Source of the DNA: Breoghania corrubedonensis
GTDB taxonomy: Bacteria > Pseudomonadota > Alphaproteobacteria > Rhizobiales > Stappiaceae
Reading direction: 5' to 3'
Length of the DNA: 64,000 nucleotides
NCBI RefSeq assembly: GCF_003053845.1
Contig: NZ_QAYG01000001.1
Location: forward strand, 874,078-938,077
Shown piece after piece: positions 1 through 11,640 of the stretch. The notes under the pieces are model-generated. The model was given only the letters and a program-made list of their open reading frames with translations, was not told where the DNA came from and made no database searches. Numbering within the stretch: the stretch's first letter is position 1; every line of letters begins with the position of its first letter. A program made the position numbers and the translations under genes.

Positions 1-1
1 G

Positions 2-880
2 GACATCGTCCATGTTCACGCGATCGACTTCGCCTTCGACGCGCTCGCCCTTACCAGGGCCCTGCATCGCAAGACCGTTGTCGCGACGACCCATGGCGGG
101 TTCTTCCATACAAGCAAATTCGCGACATTGAAGACGATCTGGTTCAACACGCTGACGCGGGCATCCGTGCGCGGCTACGACGCATTGGTGTGTTGCAGCG
201 AATCGGACCTGACCCGCTTTGCGCCCATCGCCGACGGGCGGGCGCAGATGATCGTGAACGGCGTGGACGTCGAGAAGTTTTCAGGCGCCAGCGCGCCGGA
301 CCTCACCCGCAACCTGGTGACGCTCGGACGTTTTTCCTCCAACAAGCGACTCGACCGACTGATCGACGTCATGGTGCATTTGAAGAAAAACGATCCGGCA
401 TGGCACCTCGATATTTGCGGCGTCCCCGGAGACGTTTCGGAGGAGACCCTCAGGGCGCAGATCACGCGAAACCGGTTGGAAAAACAGGTTGAGGTGCATG
501 TCGGCCTTTCGAGCGAGGCATTGCGCGAGGTACTGGAGCGGTGCAGCTTTTTCGTCAGCGCATCGGAATACGAGGGCTTCGGCCTCGCCCTGATCGAGGC
601 GATGAGCGCGGGCCTGGTACCGGTGGTCCACGCCAACGCAGCCTTCCAGGCATTCGCCGCTGTCCATGCAGGTGTCGTCACATGCGACTTCGCCAGACCT
701 GAGGAAGCCGCGCAGCGGATCCTGCAGCGCCATGACGCCGCCGCGGCCAATCTGGAGTGGCTTCGGCAGCAGTCGGTCGATGCGGCGCGACATTATTCGT
801 GGGATCGCGTAAAACTCGAGTACGACCGTGTCTATGCGACGGCTCTTGAGGGCCACGCCCGCGTGGGGTCGCAGTTTTGA
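2..880 (+). CDS. GT4-like glycosyltransferase, C-terminal part (5' end outside window)
   Basis: This is a retaining GT4-type (GT-B fold) glycosyltransferase, probably acting in exopolysaccharide or envelope polysaccharide synthesis at the cytoplasmic face of the membrane. The frame is open to the window edge, and the bases before the first in-window start (TTG at 128) encode DIVHVHAIDFAFD and TTHGGFFHT. Those are typical of the acceptor-binding N-terminal domain, so the gene is cut off by the window. The C-terminal half has NGVDVEKF, LGRFSSNKRLDRLID and the nucleotide-sugar signature SEYEGFGLALIEAMSAG with the EX7E glutamates. The WecG-type gene follows 166 bases downstream on the same strand, which supports a polysaccharide locus. 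Donor and acceptor cannot be told from sequence. Confidence 0.85.
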   Translation, partial: DIVHVHAIDFAFDALALTRALHRKTVVATTHGGFFHTSKFATLKTIWFNTLTRASVRGYDALVCCSESDLTRFAPIADGRAQMIVNGVDVEKFSGASAPDLTRNLVTLGRFSSNKRLDRLIDVMVHLKKNDPAWHLDICGVPGDVSEETLRAQITRNRLEKQVEVHVGLSSEALREVLERCSFFVSASEYEGFGLALIEAMSAGLVPVVHANAAFQAFAAVHAGVVTCDFARPEEAAQRILQRHDAAAANLEWLRQQSVDAARHYSWDRVKLEYDRVYATALEGHARVGSQF

Positions 881-1046
881 AACCGGAAGCGCCCGCAAGG
901 GCACGATATTTGGCCCCTTTTCCCGGTTAATTTCATCGTTAAGAGTTCGCTACGCTGATTTACTAAGAATTATAGCAATTCTTGTTTTTCGCCCACGGCA
1001 CAAATAACCAGTATCCATTGCAGTTCCCAGTCAAGGTGGCTTTCTC

Positions 1047-1838
1047 GTGCTTTCCGACGTCAAGACATCTGACCAGCACGACGACTCTGCGATCCGGATT
1101 GGTCCACTCACCCTCCGGAGAATGGAGCGTGAGGATGCGATCGCGCTTGTTCGCACGTCTGTGGAGCAAGGCTCAAAGCTCGATATTGCGATCTGCAATG
1201 CGCACACGGTTCTGATGGCTCTGGACGATAACTCCTACGTCGACGTCCTGAACCGCATGACGCTGCTGAACGACGGGGTTGGCGTCAACCTCGCGAGCCG
1301 CATCCTGAGCGGCCGGGGATTTCCCGACAATCTCAACGGCACCGATCTGGTACCCGATATCCTGGCCAATGTCGGGGTGCCGCTCCGCATTTTCCTATTG
1401 GGAGCATCGCCCGCGTCGCTTGAAGGAGCGGCACGACATATCGCGCAAGCCTATCCCCATCACGAGATCGTGGGCTGCCGGGACGGGTATTTTGCGGGAG
1501 AGGACGTGGAGACGATCGTCGAAACGATCAATGCGGCACGGGCCGACCTGCTGCTGGTGGCGATGGGAAATCCCCGTCAGGAACGATTCATCGTCGCCAA
1601 CCGGGAGAGGCTCACTCCCAAGGTTTGCATCGGCGTCGGCGCCCTGTTCGATTTTCTGTCAGGCTCGGTCGCGCGCGCGCCGCGATTTTTCCGGACAATG
1701 GGGCTCGAATGGCTGTTCCGGTTCCTTCAGGAGCCGCGCCGGCTTGGACGGCGGTACTTCATCGGGATTCCGCGCTTCCTCCTGGCCACCCTGCGCTTTC
1801 CGCGTCAGCGAAACAGGCCGAACCACCCGACCTGCTGA
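1047..1838 (+). CDS. WecG/TagA/CpsF family glycosyltransferase (GT26)
   Basis: A GT26-family transferase, the group that adds an N-acetylmannosamine(uronate) or related sugar to a lipid-linked intermediate during surface polysaccharide assembly. Family features in order are LLNDGVGVNLASRIL (about residues 74-88), NGTDLVPDI, FLLGASPASLEGAA, VGCRDGYF, MGNPRQERFI (the highly conserved family motif) and GVGALFDFLSGSVARAPRFF, ending in WLFRFLQEPRRLGRRY. The length of 263 residues is normal. The start is GTG with AAGGTGG six bases upstream. It is probably the last gene of the polysaccharide cluster that begins before the window. The exact sugar is unknown. Confidence 0.9.
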   Translation: MLSDVKTSDQHDDSAIRIGPLTLRRMEREDAIALVRTSVEQGSKLDIAICNAHTVLMALDDNSYVDVLNRMTLLNDGVGVNLASRILSGRGFPDNLNGTDLVPDILANVGVPLRIFLLGASPASLEGAARHIAQAYPHHEIVGCRDGYFAGEDVETIVETINAARADLLLVAMGNPRQERFIVANRERLTPKVCIGVGALFDFLSGSVARAPRFFRTMGLEWLFRFLQEPRRLGRRYFIGIPRFLLATLRFPRQRNRPNHPTC

Positions 1839-1866
1839 GACGCGCCTGAGCGCGCGCACGCGACGG

Positions 1867-1892
1867 AAAAAGCCCTTCGGATCAAGGGTTTT
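1867..1892 (-). terminator. Rho-independent terminator behind tRNA-Ala
   Basis: A hairpin with CCCTT/AAGGG extended by A-T and G-T pairs, followed on the minus strand by five T. It lies 31 bases beyond the tRNA 3' end. The A/T flanks are nearly symmetrical, so it may also stop plus-strand transcription from the WecG-type gene. Confidence 0.6.
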
Positions 1893-1923
1893 CGTCAAAA
1901 GATCAACGACGAAGAAGGGGAAA

Positions 1924-1999
<76 letters not shown>

Positions 2000-2225
2000 A
2001 CTTGTTACCGGGTGTTGGGGACGGCCCCGGTGCCGTTCTGCGGGGCGGAAAATAGCCGCGCCCGCAAGGATGTCAAGCGGAAGATCGATCTGTTTTCAAC
2101 CGAATGCCGTCAGGCCATCGTTTCCTGCCGTCAGACGCCGATCTTTGCCTGGGGATAATGGCGTGGATCAGCGCCTTCGCGCCGATCCACGCCGAGGGCA
2201 GGACACGCGCCGAAACGCGAACCCT

Positions 2226-2627
2226 CTATTCGTCGTCTTCGCGCTCCAGGACGATGCCGGGGACGTCGTCGTCGTCCTCGTCCTCGTCATCGGGCAGGAA
2301 GGCGTCATCGTCGCCGTCGGTGTCGTCGATATCCTCGATCTCATCGTCGTCGATATCCACTTCGGTCTTGCCGGTGGTGGTTGCCTCTTCATCGGCATCC
2401 TCCAGCGACACGACTTCTGCGCTTTCGACCGCCAGATCCTCGTCGTCTTCCACCGCCACGGGCGCAACCTTGGCAGGTTTGCTGGCTTTGGAAGGCCTGG
2501 GCCCGGTCGCGGCCGGGCTCACGATGGTGCCGCATTTCGGGCACGTGATCGGAGATCTGTTCAGATCGAAGAATTTAGTTCCGCAACTGGGGCACAGTTG
2601 CTTTGTCCCAAGATCCGGTTTCGCCAC
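2226..2627 (-). CDS. TIGR02300 / FYDLN acid-domain zinc-ribbon protein
   Basis: A small alphaproteobacterial protein of unknown function. The N-terminus carries a zinc ribbon, CPSCGTKFFDLN then CPKCGTI (four cysteines), followed by an Ala/Pro/Lys linker and a very acidic C-terminus rich in Asp and Glu, the pattern that gives the family its name. I chose GTG at 2627 because family members begin at the AKPDLGTK motif and AGGG lies nine bases upstream; an in-frame start at 2684 would add 19 residues with no family resemblance. It sits divergently upstream of aroA, its conserved rhizobial position. A nucleic-acid or polymerase role is often guessed for such zinc/acidic proteins but is not shown here. 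Confidence 0.85.
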   Translation of the reverse strand: MAKPDLGTKQLCPSCGTKFFDLNRSPITCPKCGTIVSPAATGPRPSKASKPAKVAPVAVEDDEDLAVESAEVVSLEDADEEATTTGKTEVDIDDDEIEDIDDTDGDDDAFLPDDEDEDDDDVPGIVLEREDDE

Positions 2628-4935
<2,308 letters not shown>

Positions 4936-5334
4936 GGGCGGAACTGCGAAGGGGGCACCTTGGGGTCGCGCCCTTTTTGGCATTTCGGGCCACAGGCCCA
5001 AACGGGAGGTGATCTTCATCCGGTCAGACCGGTTCGATCCATCCTTTTTTGTTGCCAATGCGGCCTTCGGCCCTCACGCGGTTGCCTAGGCAACCGGCCG
5101 CTCATGGCCTCCCGCCTTTCGGACACCCAGGGCAGGTTCTTTTCGATCGGACGGTTTCGCCCGAGCGAAAAGCGCTTCTGGTAATCGAACGAAGACCGCC
5201 CGCAGTCCAGACGCCTGCGCCGGCCGTTCGCCTCGTTGCGAACGGATGTCTCTCCAAGGAGGGGCCGGCTGGACCTTGCGGACAAACGCAACACGAACCA
5301 CCGGCGCATGCCAGTCATGGCTTATGGAGTTTCA
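4936..5334 (+). other. cmk-rpsA intergenic region and rpsA leader
   Basis: About 400 bases with no gene. Near 4949-4976 there is an imperfect GC-rich hairpin ending in CCCTTTTT that could terminate cmk. Next come a CGGCCTTCGGCC stretch and a perfect palindrome at 5079-5096, which together look like an extragenic palindromic element. The rest is the rpsA leader, with GGAG just before the start. Confidence 0.5.
5079..5096. repeat. 18-bp perfect palindrome, REP-like
   Basis: CGGTTGCCTAGGCAACCG is a perfect inverted repeat in the rpsA leader, preceded by a second short self-complementary stretch (GGCCTTCGGCC). The combination looks like the extragenic palindromic repeats scattered through rhizobial genomes, but copy number cannot be judged from this window. 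Confidence 0.4.
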
Positions 5335-7050
5335 ATGACCGCTTTGAATCCCTCTACCGAGGATTTTGCTGCCCTGCTCGACGAGACTTATGGCGGCTCC
5401 GAGATGCAGGAAGGCACCGTCGTCAAGGGGACGGTTATCGCCTTTGAAAAGGACCTCGCCGTCATCGACGTCGGGCTCAAGGTCGAAGGCCGCGTGCCGC
5501 TGAAGGAATTCGGCGCCAAGTCACGCGATGGCGAGATGAAGATCGGCGACGTGGTCGAGGTTTACCTGGAGCGCGTGGAAAATGCGCTCGGTGAGGCCGT
5601 CCTGTCGCGCGACAAGGCTCGTCGCGAGGAAAGCTGGATCCGTCTGGAAGTTTCCTTCGAGAAGGGCGAGAAGGTCACCGGCCAGATCTTCAACCAGGTG
5701 AAGGGCGGCTTCACCGTCGATCTCGACGGCGCCGTGGCCTTCCTGCCGCGCTCGCAGGTGGACATCCGCCCGGTGCGCGACGTCGGCCCGCTGATGCACA
5801 CGCCGCAGCCGTTCCAGATCCTGAAGATGGACAAGCGCCGCGGCAACATCGTCGTCTCGCGCCGTGTCGTCCTCGAAGAGACCCGCGCCGAGCAGCGCTC
5901 CGAGCTGGTCCAGAGCCTCGAGGAAGGCCAGGTCGTGGAAGGCGTGGTCAAGAACATCACCGATTACGGTGCGTTCGTCGACCTCGGCGGCATCGATGGC
6001 CTGCTGCACGTCACCGACATCGCGTGGCGCCGCATCAACCATCCGTCCGAGGTTCTGTCCATCGGCCAGACGGTCAAGGTGCAGATCATCCGTGTCAACC
6101 AGGAAACCCACCGTATCTCGCTCGGCATGAAGCAGCTGGAAGCGGATCCGTGGGAAGGCATCGAGGCCAAGTATCCGGTCAGCGCGCGATTCACGGGTCG
6201 TGTCACCAACATCACCGACTACGGTGCGTTCGTGGAACTGGAGCCGGGCATCGAAGGCCTGATCCACGTTTCCGAGATGAGCTGGACCAAGAAGAACATC
6301 CATCCGGGCAAGATCGTCGCCACCTCCCAGGAGGTCGAGGTGATGGTGCTCGAGGTGGATCCGGTCAAGCGCCGCATCTCGCTCGGCCTCAAGCAGACCC
6401 TGCAGAACCCGTGGGATGCCTTCGCCGAGAAGTTCCCGGCCGGTACGGTCGTGGAAGGCGAAGTCAAGAACAAGACCGAGTTCGGTCTGTTCATCGGCCT
6501 CGACGGCGACGTCGACGGCATGGTCCACCTCTCCGATCTCGACTGGAACCGTCCGGGCGAAGTCGTCATCGAAGAGTTCAAGAAGGGCGACGTCGTCAAG
6601 GCCCAGGTTCTGGACGTCGACGTCGACAAGGAGCGTATCTCGCTCGGCATCAAGCAGCTTGAGGGTGATCCGTTCGACACCGCGGCCGCCGGTGAAGTCC
6701 GCAAGGGCGCCGTCGTCACCTGCGAGATCGTCGAAGTGAAGGACACCGGTCTTGAGGTGAAGCTCGCCGACAGCGACCTGACGGCCTTCATCCGCCGTGC
6801 TGATCTGTCGCGCGAACGCACCGAGCAGCGCCCCGAGCGCTTCTCTGTCGGCCAGAAGGTTGATGCCCGCATCACCCAGTTCGACAAGAAGACCCGCCGC
6901 ATCTCCCTCTCCATCAAGGCGCTGGAAATCGCCGAGGAGAAGGAAGCCGTGGCTCAGTACGGCTCGACGGATGCCGGCGCTTCGCTTGGCGACATTCTCG
7001 GTGCCGCGCTGAAGGCGCAGCAGGATACCGGCGAGGAAGACGAGGAATAG
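5335..7050 (+). CDS. rpsA: 30S ribosomal protein S1
   Basis: S1 binds mRNA on the 30S subunit and supports initiation on structured or weakly Shine-Dalgarno-led messages. The protein has six S1/OB-fold repeats: the first two are divergent ribosome-binding modules (from about residue 22), and the next four carry clear motifs such as ITDYGAFVDLGGIDGLLHVTD, ITDYGAFVELEPGIEGLIHVSE and KTEFGLFIGLDGDVDGMVHLSD, each ending in RISLG(M/L/I)K. I use ATG at 5335 (MTALNPSTEDFAALLDE), preceded by GGAG at the right distance, rather than the longer open frame from 5236. Length 571 residues, normal for the order. A strong terminator follows. Confidence 0.97.
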   Translation: MTALNPSTEDFAALLDETYGGSEMQEGTVVKGTVIAFEKDLAVIDVGLKVEGRVPLKEFGAKSRDGEMKIGDVVEVYLERVENALGEAVLSRDKARREESWIRLEVSFEKGEKVTGQIFNQVKGGFTVDLDGAVAFLPRSQVDIRPVRDVGPLMHTPQPFQILKMDKRRGNIVVSRRVVLEETRAEQRSELVQSLEEGQVVEGVVKNITDYGAFVDLGGIDGLLHVTDIAWRRINHPSEVLSIGQTVKVQIIRVNQETHRISLGMKQLEADPWEGIEAKYPVSARFTGRVTNITDYGAFVELEPGIEGLIHVSEMSWTKKNIHPGKIVATSQEVEVMVLEVDPVKRRISLGLKQTLQNPWDAFAEKFPAGTVVEGEVKNKTEFGLFIGLDGDVDGMVHLSDLDWNRPGEVVIEEFKKGDVVKAQVLDVDVDKERISLGIKQLEGDPFDTAAAGEVRKGAVVTCEIVEVKDTGLEVKLADSDLTAFIRRADLSRERTEQRPERFSVGQKVDARITQFDKKTRRISLSIKALEIAEEKEAVAQYGSTDAGASLGDILGAALKAQQDTGEEDEE

Positions 7051-7075
7051 GTCTCTCCTCGATCGCATGAAATCG

Positions 7076-7110
7076 GGGCCCGCGCGGTTGACGCGCGGGC
7101 CCTTTTCTTT
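7076..7110 (+). terminator. rpsA Rho-independent terminator
   Basis: A perfect 11-bp GC stem (GGGCCCGCGCG / CGCGCGGGCCC) with loop GTTGA, followed by TTTTCTTTT, starting 25 bases after the rpsA stop. Confidence 0.93.
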
Positions 7111-7364
7111 TGAAGTAGCGCCGCTGGCACTCCCGTTCGCGGGTCTGCCGCGTTTGCGGTCCGTTTTCGACCAGATTGTACTGTCAGTATCCTCAGGTAC
7201 CCGCCCGACCCCATGACGGCGGAGCGCTCCTTGAGCCACACTTTCGGAGACACCCTTCGCCAGGATGAGCGGCGAAGTGGACGGCCCGTCACTTTGAAAT
7301 CGAGCGATGCCTGCGCACCGGGCTCCGGTTTTAGCGGGGGTTCGCTCCAAGAGGCAGATAGCCC

Positions 7365-8372
7365 ATGACGTCCGATGCCGACATGATCGTCGACCGCCGC
7401 CGCCTGCGCCGAAAACTCACTTTCTGGCGAGTCTTCGCAATCCTTGGCATCACCGCCGCGATCATCGTCGCAGGCGCCTATGCGTTCGGGGTCGAGGGCG
7501 GAGCGAAAAGCCGGCCGCATATCGCGCGGCTCGATATATCCGGTCTCATAACCGACGATCGCGACCGTCTGAAACTGATCGACAGAATGACCAAGTCCGA
7601 CGCGGTGAAAGGCGTCATCGTCACGGTCAACAGTCCCGGCGGATCGACCACCGGCGGGGAGGGTGTCGTCGAGGCACTTGCAAAGCTGCGCGCGAAAAAG
7701 CCCGTTGTCGCCCATATCGGCACGGTCGGCGCCTCGGCCGGTTACATGATCGCGATCGCCGCCGACCATGTGATCGCACGCCGCAACTCGATCACCGCAT
7801 CCATCGGTGTGCTCTTCCAGTTCGGCAACGCCGCAAAGCTGCTGGACACGATCGGCGTCAAGATGGAAGCGGTGAAGAGCGCGCCGCTGAAGGCTGAGCC
7901 CGATTTCTATTCCGAGACAACTCCGCAAGCGCGCGCGATGCTCGCCTCGCTTGTCAAGGACAGCTACGACTGGTTCGTCGATTTCGTCGCCGAACGGCGC
8001 GGCCTGGACCAAGAGACGGCACGCGGCCTCGCCGATGGCCGCGTCATGACCGGCAATCAGGCGCTCGAAGCCAAGCTCATCGACGAAGTTGGCGGCGAGG
8101 ACGATGCCCGGCAATGGCTCGTCAGCAAGAAGGGGCTCGATGCCGGACTGCCGGTCATCGACTGGCGCAAGGACGACACGGGACTGGGCGGCCTCGGCTT
8201 TACGGGTAAAGTCGCACAATTGTTCGGCAAAGGGGTAGCGGAAGCGGTGTTCGGCTCCACCTCGATCCGTAAAATAGTGCTGCCGGAAGCACTTATGCTT
8301 GACGGTCTGGTATCTGTTTGGCAGGCTCCTTCGATCGCCGAGACAGAAATGACCGGGGGGGCGAACGAATGA
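7365..8372 (+). CDS. sppA: Signal peptide peptidase SppA (S49 family)
   Basis: An inner-membrane serine protease that cleaves leftover signal peptides in the bilayer. One N-terminal membrane segment lies around residues 25-45 ([21 protein letters not shown]) behind an arginine-rich cytoplasmic start. The protease domain has [14 protein letters not shown], the serine motif [30 protein letters not shown] and a lysine region [13 protein letters not shown], matching the S49 Ser/Lys dyad. At 335 residues it is the short single-domain form. Its stop overlaps the ihfB start (ATGA), which implies co-translation. This order is conserved in rhizobia. Confidence 0.93.
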   Translation: MTSDADMIVDRRRLRRKLTFWRVFAILGITAAIIVAGAYAFGVEGGAKSRPHIARLDISGLITDDRDRLKLIDRMTKSDAVKGVIVTVNSPGGSTTGGEGVVEALAKLRAKKPVVAHIGTVGASAGYMIAIAADHVIARRNSITASIGVLFQFGNAAKLLDTIGVKMEAVKSAPLKAEPDFYSETTPQARAMLASLVKDSYDWFVDFVAERRGLDQETARGLADGRVMTGNQALEAKLIDEVGGEDDARQWLVSKKGLDAGLPVIDWRKDDTGLGGLGFTGKVAQLFGKGVAEAVFGSTSIRKIVLPEALMLDGLVSVWQAPSIAETEMTGGANE

Positions 8373-8671
8373 TAAAATCCGAACTCGTTCAGCGCATCGC
8401 AGAACAAAACCCGCACCTGTACCAGCGCGATGTCGAAAACATCGTCAATGCGATCCTGGATGAGATCGTCGATGCGCTGAAGGGCGGAGACCGAGTGGAA
8501 CTGCGCGGCTTTGGCGCCTTTTCGGTCAAGAACCGCCCTGCCCGTATCGGCCGCAACCCGCGCACCGGACAGAAGGTCGAGGTCACGGAGAAATACGTGC
8601 CCTTCTTCAAGACCGGCAAGGAAATGCGCGAACGTCTGAACGGCGGCAAGGATCTCGGCGCCGACGACTGA
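8369..8671 (+). CDS. ihfB: Integration host factor beta subunit
   Basis: A DNA-bending HU/IHF-family protein that pairs with IhfA in nucleoid organisation, transcription and recombination. It starts [17 protein letters not shown] and carries the DNA-intercalating arm [26 protein letters not shown] identifies it as IHF rather than HU, and [22 protein letters not shown] completes the C-terminal helix. Length is 100 residues. ATG at 8369 overlaps the sppA stop; a longer in-frame start inside sppA is not supported. Confidence 0.95.
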   Translation: MIKSELVQRIAEQNPHLYQRDVENIVNAILDEIVDALKGGDRVELRGFGAFSVKNRPARIGRNPRTGQKVEVTEKYVPFFKTGKEMRERLNGGKDLGADD

Positions 8672-9050
8672 GACCCTTTCGCGTCGCCGCACGACCCCGG
8701 CGAAGATCCTGACGGCTTTTGCCCGCCTCGGCCCGACCGGTCATATTTGAGGGTCCCAACTCCTGTGGGGCCGTCATTCTGGGAGGCGGCCACGTTTCCG
8801 CCTCGCGCCCAGCGATCTGCCCTTGCAGGCCGTTTGCCCGGGCCATCGCTTTGAGAACGAGTGTTTGCGACAATCGAGCCCCTTGCCGGCTCCAGGCGGA
8901 TTCTAGCGCCACCGCTGCGTCGGCATGCAGCACATCGCGGCATTTCCCCCCACTTGCCGCTTGCCCCCCGTTCGCTGCATCATAGGTTTGATTTGCGCTG
9001 CTTCGCGCCCAGGTGGGCGACGAGGCCCAACAGCATGAGGTTCCCCCGCC
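8672..9050 (+). other. ihfB-lapA gap
   Basis: 379 bases between two plus-strand genes. Open frames here are short and none resembles a protein. I find no hairpin with a T-tract and no RNA gene; a lapA promoter is expected. Confidence 0.4.
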
Positions 9051-9419
9051 GTGCTTAAACGGATCGTCAAGACCATCCTGCTCCTGCCGGTCGCCCTGTT
9101 CGCCGTGCTGGTCATCCTGCTTGCCGTGGCAAACCGTCACGAAACGATGCTGTCGCTCGATCCGCTTTCGCCGGGTCAGCCGGCTTTCTCCATCACCGTG
9201 CCGCTCTTCTGGCTGCTCTTCGGCGCGCTTGGCATCGGCATCGTGCTGGGCGGCCTCGGCGCGTGGGCCCGACAGGCCAAGTGGCGCCGTCAAGCGCGTC
9301 ACAAGCGCCGCGAGGCCGATAGCCTGCGCCACGAGACGGAGCGGCTGAAAGAAGAGGTTCAGGCCGCAAACCCGGACCGTCCCGGCCTTCCCGCTCCAGG
9401 CGACAAGCGCGCTGCCTGA
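9051..9419 (+). CDS. lapA: LapA domain-containing (DUF1049) inner-membrane protein
   Basis: A LapA-like protein of the type linked, with LapB, to control of lipopolysaccharide assembly. It has two membrane helices (about residues 8-26 and 46-68), separated by a short periplasmic loop with the family motif NRHETMLSLDPLSP, then a basic cytoplasmic coiled segment (RRQARHKRREADSLRHETERLKEEV). It starts at GTG 9051. The position after ihfB is the usual one. Annotation by family only. Confidence 0.75.
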   Translation: MLKRIVKTILLLPVALFAVLVILLAVANRHETMLSLDPLSPGQPAFSITVPLFWLLFGALGIGIVLGGLGAWARQAKWRRQARHKRREADSLRHETERLKEEVQAANPDRPGLPAPGDKRAA

Positions 9420-9495
9420 TATTTCGCGCGCCTGGCTCGTACCGTACCGCCGCTTTTTGCGGCAACAGACCGATACTGCAAGTCTTGGGTAGACG

Positions 9496-10458
9496 ATGCG
9501 CGTCATAACAGCGTCTGAAATCAACGGCATCATGACCTTCCGCGATCTGGTGGAGACGCTCAGAAGCGCCTTCCGCGCGGAGATAGAGACGCCTGTGCGC
9601 CACCATCACACCATCGCTCGCCCGGACGGGGCGGATGCGACGTTGCTGCTGATGCCCGCATGGAACGATTTCGCCGCACAGGGTCATTCCCAGCGTGGCT
9701 ATATCGGCGTGAAGATCGTCTCGGTCTTTCCCGACAATTCGAAAGTTTCCAAGCCTTCGGTCATGGGCACCTACATGCTCATGTCAGGCCAGAGCGGCGA
9801 ACCGCTTGCGGTGATGGACGGACAGGCGATCACCCTGTGGCGCACTGCGGCTGCCTCCGCGCTTGCGGCAAGCTATCTGGCGCGCGAGGACAGCAACCGA
9901 CTGCTGATGGTCGGTGCCGGCGCCCTGTCGCCCTACCTGATCCGCGCGCATGCCTCCGTTCGGCCTCTGAGCGAAGTCCTGATCTGGAACCGCACCCCCG
10001 CCGCGGCGGAAAAGCTCGCCCGCGCCATAAACGGCAAGCACGGGCTTACGGTGCGCGCCACCGAGGATCTGGAAGGCGGCGTGCGCGGGGCTGATGTCGT
10101 CTCGTGTGCGACGATTTCCTCCGAGCCGCTTGTCAAGGGCGACTGGCTCTCCCCCGGGACCCATCTTGATCTGGTCGGCGCCTTCCGTCCCGATCTTCGC
10201 GAGAGCGACGATGCGGCGGTCACAAAGGCACGGCTTTTTGTCGATACGCGCGGCGGTGCGTTGTCGGAGGCTGGTGACATGGCCCAGCCGATCGCGGCCG
10301 GGATCATCTCCGCCGAGGACGTGGCAGCCGATCTCTTCGAGCTTTGCCGCGGCGAAAAGGCCGGGCGGCGGTTCTACGATCAGGTGACGCTTTTCAAATC
10401 GACGGGTACCGCGATCGAGGATCTTGCCGCGGCCATCCACGTCTTCCTCAAGGCCTGA
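9496..10458 (+). CDS. Ornithine cyclodeaminase / mu-crystallin family dehydrogenase
   Basis: An NAD(P)-binding enzyme of the OCD/mu-crystallin superfamily; members include ornithine cyclodeaminase, alanine dehydrogenase and ketimine reductases. The signature residues are present: RPDGADATLLLMPAW, GVKIVSVFPDN (substrate-binding Lys), MDGQAITLWRTAAASALAASYLAR, a Rossmann nucleotide site VGAGALSPYLIRAH, and the late LDLVGAFRPDLRE. Length 320 residues, normal. It stands alone between lapA and the DUF302 gene, so its substrate is not indicated by context. Confidence 0.85.
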   Translation: MRVITASEINGIMTFRDLVETLRSAFRAEIETPVRHHHTIARPDGADATLLLMPAWNDFAAQGHSQRGYIGVKIVSVFPDNSKVSKPSVMGTYMLMSGQSGEPLAVMDGQAITLWRTAAASALAASYLAREDSNRLLMVGAGALSPYLIRAHASVRPLSEVLIWNRTPAAAEKLARAINGKHGLTVRATEDLEGGVRGADVVSCATISSEPLVKGDWLSPGTHLDLVGAFRPDLRESDDAAVTKARLFVDTRGGALSEAGDMAQPIAAGIISAEDVAADLFELCRGEKAGRRFYDQVTLFKSTGTAIEDLAAAIHVFLKA

Positions 10459-10617
10459 CAAAGCCTGCCATATGCGTTTTCATCTGCGGCGGATCCCGTC
10501 GTCGGGCCGCGTGACCTTGCTCCAGCGCCATCGTGCCCCATCTCTATTAGGGGACGTCCTTGCTCCGGTAAACGGCTATAGCCGCGACCGGAGAGACGAA
10601 AGAGATGGAGGTGCGCC

Positions 10618-11007
10618 ATGGTTTGCCACATCGCCCGCAAGATCGACAGTCCGTTCGACACCGTGCTCCAGCGTACGAAGGACGCGTTGAAGGCTGAAGG
10701 CCTGGAGGTCGTTTCCGAACTCGATCTGAAGAGCATTCCCGCCGGCAGCCTCGGCGGCCGTGAAGCTCCGCGCTCCGGGGAGGTCTCGGGAGATTTCGCC
10801 CACACAGGTGCCCGTCGCCTGATAATGGCGCAGGACGAGACCGGCGTTCTTCTTCCCTGCAACATCATCATTCGACAGACGGAAGACGGCGTGGAGGTTT
10901 CCGCCATCGACCCGGAAGAGGAACTCAGCCGGATCGAGAACGGGCGGAGTGCCGAACTCGCAAAGCCCGTCCGTGACAAGCTGCAATCCGCTTTCGCAGC
11001 GATCTGA
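10618..11007 (+). CDS. DUF302 domain-containing protein
   Basis: A 129-residue DUF302 protein. The recognisable parts are a helix starting SPFDTVLQRTKDALKAEGLEVVSELDLK and the core strand-turn GVLLPCNIIIRQTEDGVEVSAIDPE. DUF302 proteins are small alpha/beta proteins of unsettled function. There is no signal peptide. It ends 15 bases before the convergently transcribed TRIC gene. The start ATG follows GGAGGTGCGCC. No CXXC or metal motif suggests a cofactor. Confidence 0.75.
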   Translation: MVCHIARKIDSPFDTVLQRTKDALKAEGLEVVSELDLKSIPAGSLGGREAPRSGEVSGDFAHTGARRLIMAQDETGVLLPCNIIIRQTEDGVEVSAIDPEEELSRIENGRSAELAKPVRDKLQSAFAAI

Positions 11008-11022
11008 CCCGGCAACCGGCCC

Positions 11023-11640
11023 CTATTCGTTTCCCGGTGGTCGGTAGCCAGGAAGCGACCAGCCGAACTGGATCGCGCCCGCGCGCAATCCGAATGCGAT
11101 GACACCGGAGACAATCGCCGCCGGCCAAGGTGGCATTGTGGCCTCAACCATCATCACATAGGAGAATGCGCCGCCGAAGGCTGCGGTGAGATAGATCTCG
11201 CGGTTGATGATGGCGCTCGGCTGGCTGGCGATCGTGTCGCGGATCACGCCACCGAAAGCCGCCGTCGCGACCCCCATGAGCACGGCAACCACCGGTCGGT
11301 CGATGATGGTCAACGTCTTGGCCGCACCCATCACCGAATAGCTCGCCATGCCCACCGCATCGGCCCAGCGCAGCGGCTTGCCGAGCGCCTCTCCCAGATG
11401 CGCGAGATACCAGGTGGCAATGCCGGCCGCGATGCAGATGAGCAGATAGGTCTGGTCACCCACCCAGAAGACCGGCGCACCCAGCAACAGATCGCGCAGC
11501 GTGCCGCCGCCAATCCCCGTAAAGGTCGCCAGCAGGACGAAGGCGAGGATATCGAGCTTCAGGCGCGAGGCGACAATGCCGCCGGAGATGGCGAAGACCG
11601 CCACGCCGATGAAGTCGAGGATCTGAAGAAGGTTTGCCAT
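11023..11640 (-). CDS. Trimeric intracellular cation (TRIC) channel family / UPF0126 membrane protein
   Basis: A seven-helix inner-membrane protein of the bacterial TRIC family (YadS/YicG, UPF0126), which form trimeric cation channels. Family motifs appear twice as in the inverted-repeat fold: AVFAISGGIVASRLKLD with GIGGGTLRDLLLG, and AYSVMGAAK-like (SYSVMGAAKTL) with AFGGVIRDTIASQPSAIINREIYL. The glycine-rich kinks GGGTLRD and GGVIRD are the conserved channel features. ATG at 11640 gives 205 residues, the family norm; the longer frame to 11715 adds a non-hydrophobic head unlike the family. Confidence 0.88.
   Translation of the reverse strand: MANLLQILDFIGVAVFAISGGIVASRLKLDILAFVLLATFTGIGGGTLRDLLLGAPVFWVGDQTYLLICIAAGIATWYLAHLGEALGKPLRWADAVGMASYSVMGAAKTLTIIDRPVVAVLMGVATAAFGGVIRDTIASQPSAIINREIYLTAAFGGAFSYVMMVEATMPPWPAAIVSGVIAFGLRAGAIQFGWSLPGYRPPGNE

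Noticed and set aside
5521-7350. A 609-codon minus-strand open frame opposite rpsA
   Set aside because: It is the antisense shadow of S1; its translation is Leu/Asp/Arg-rich low-information sequence with no family features.
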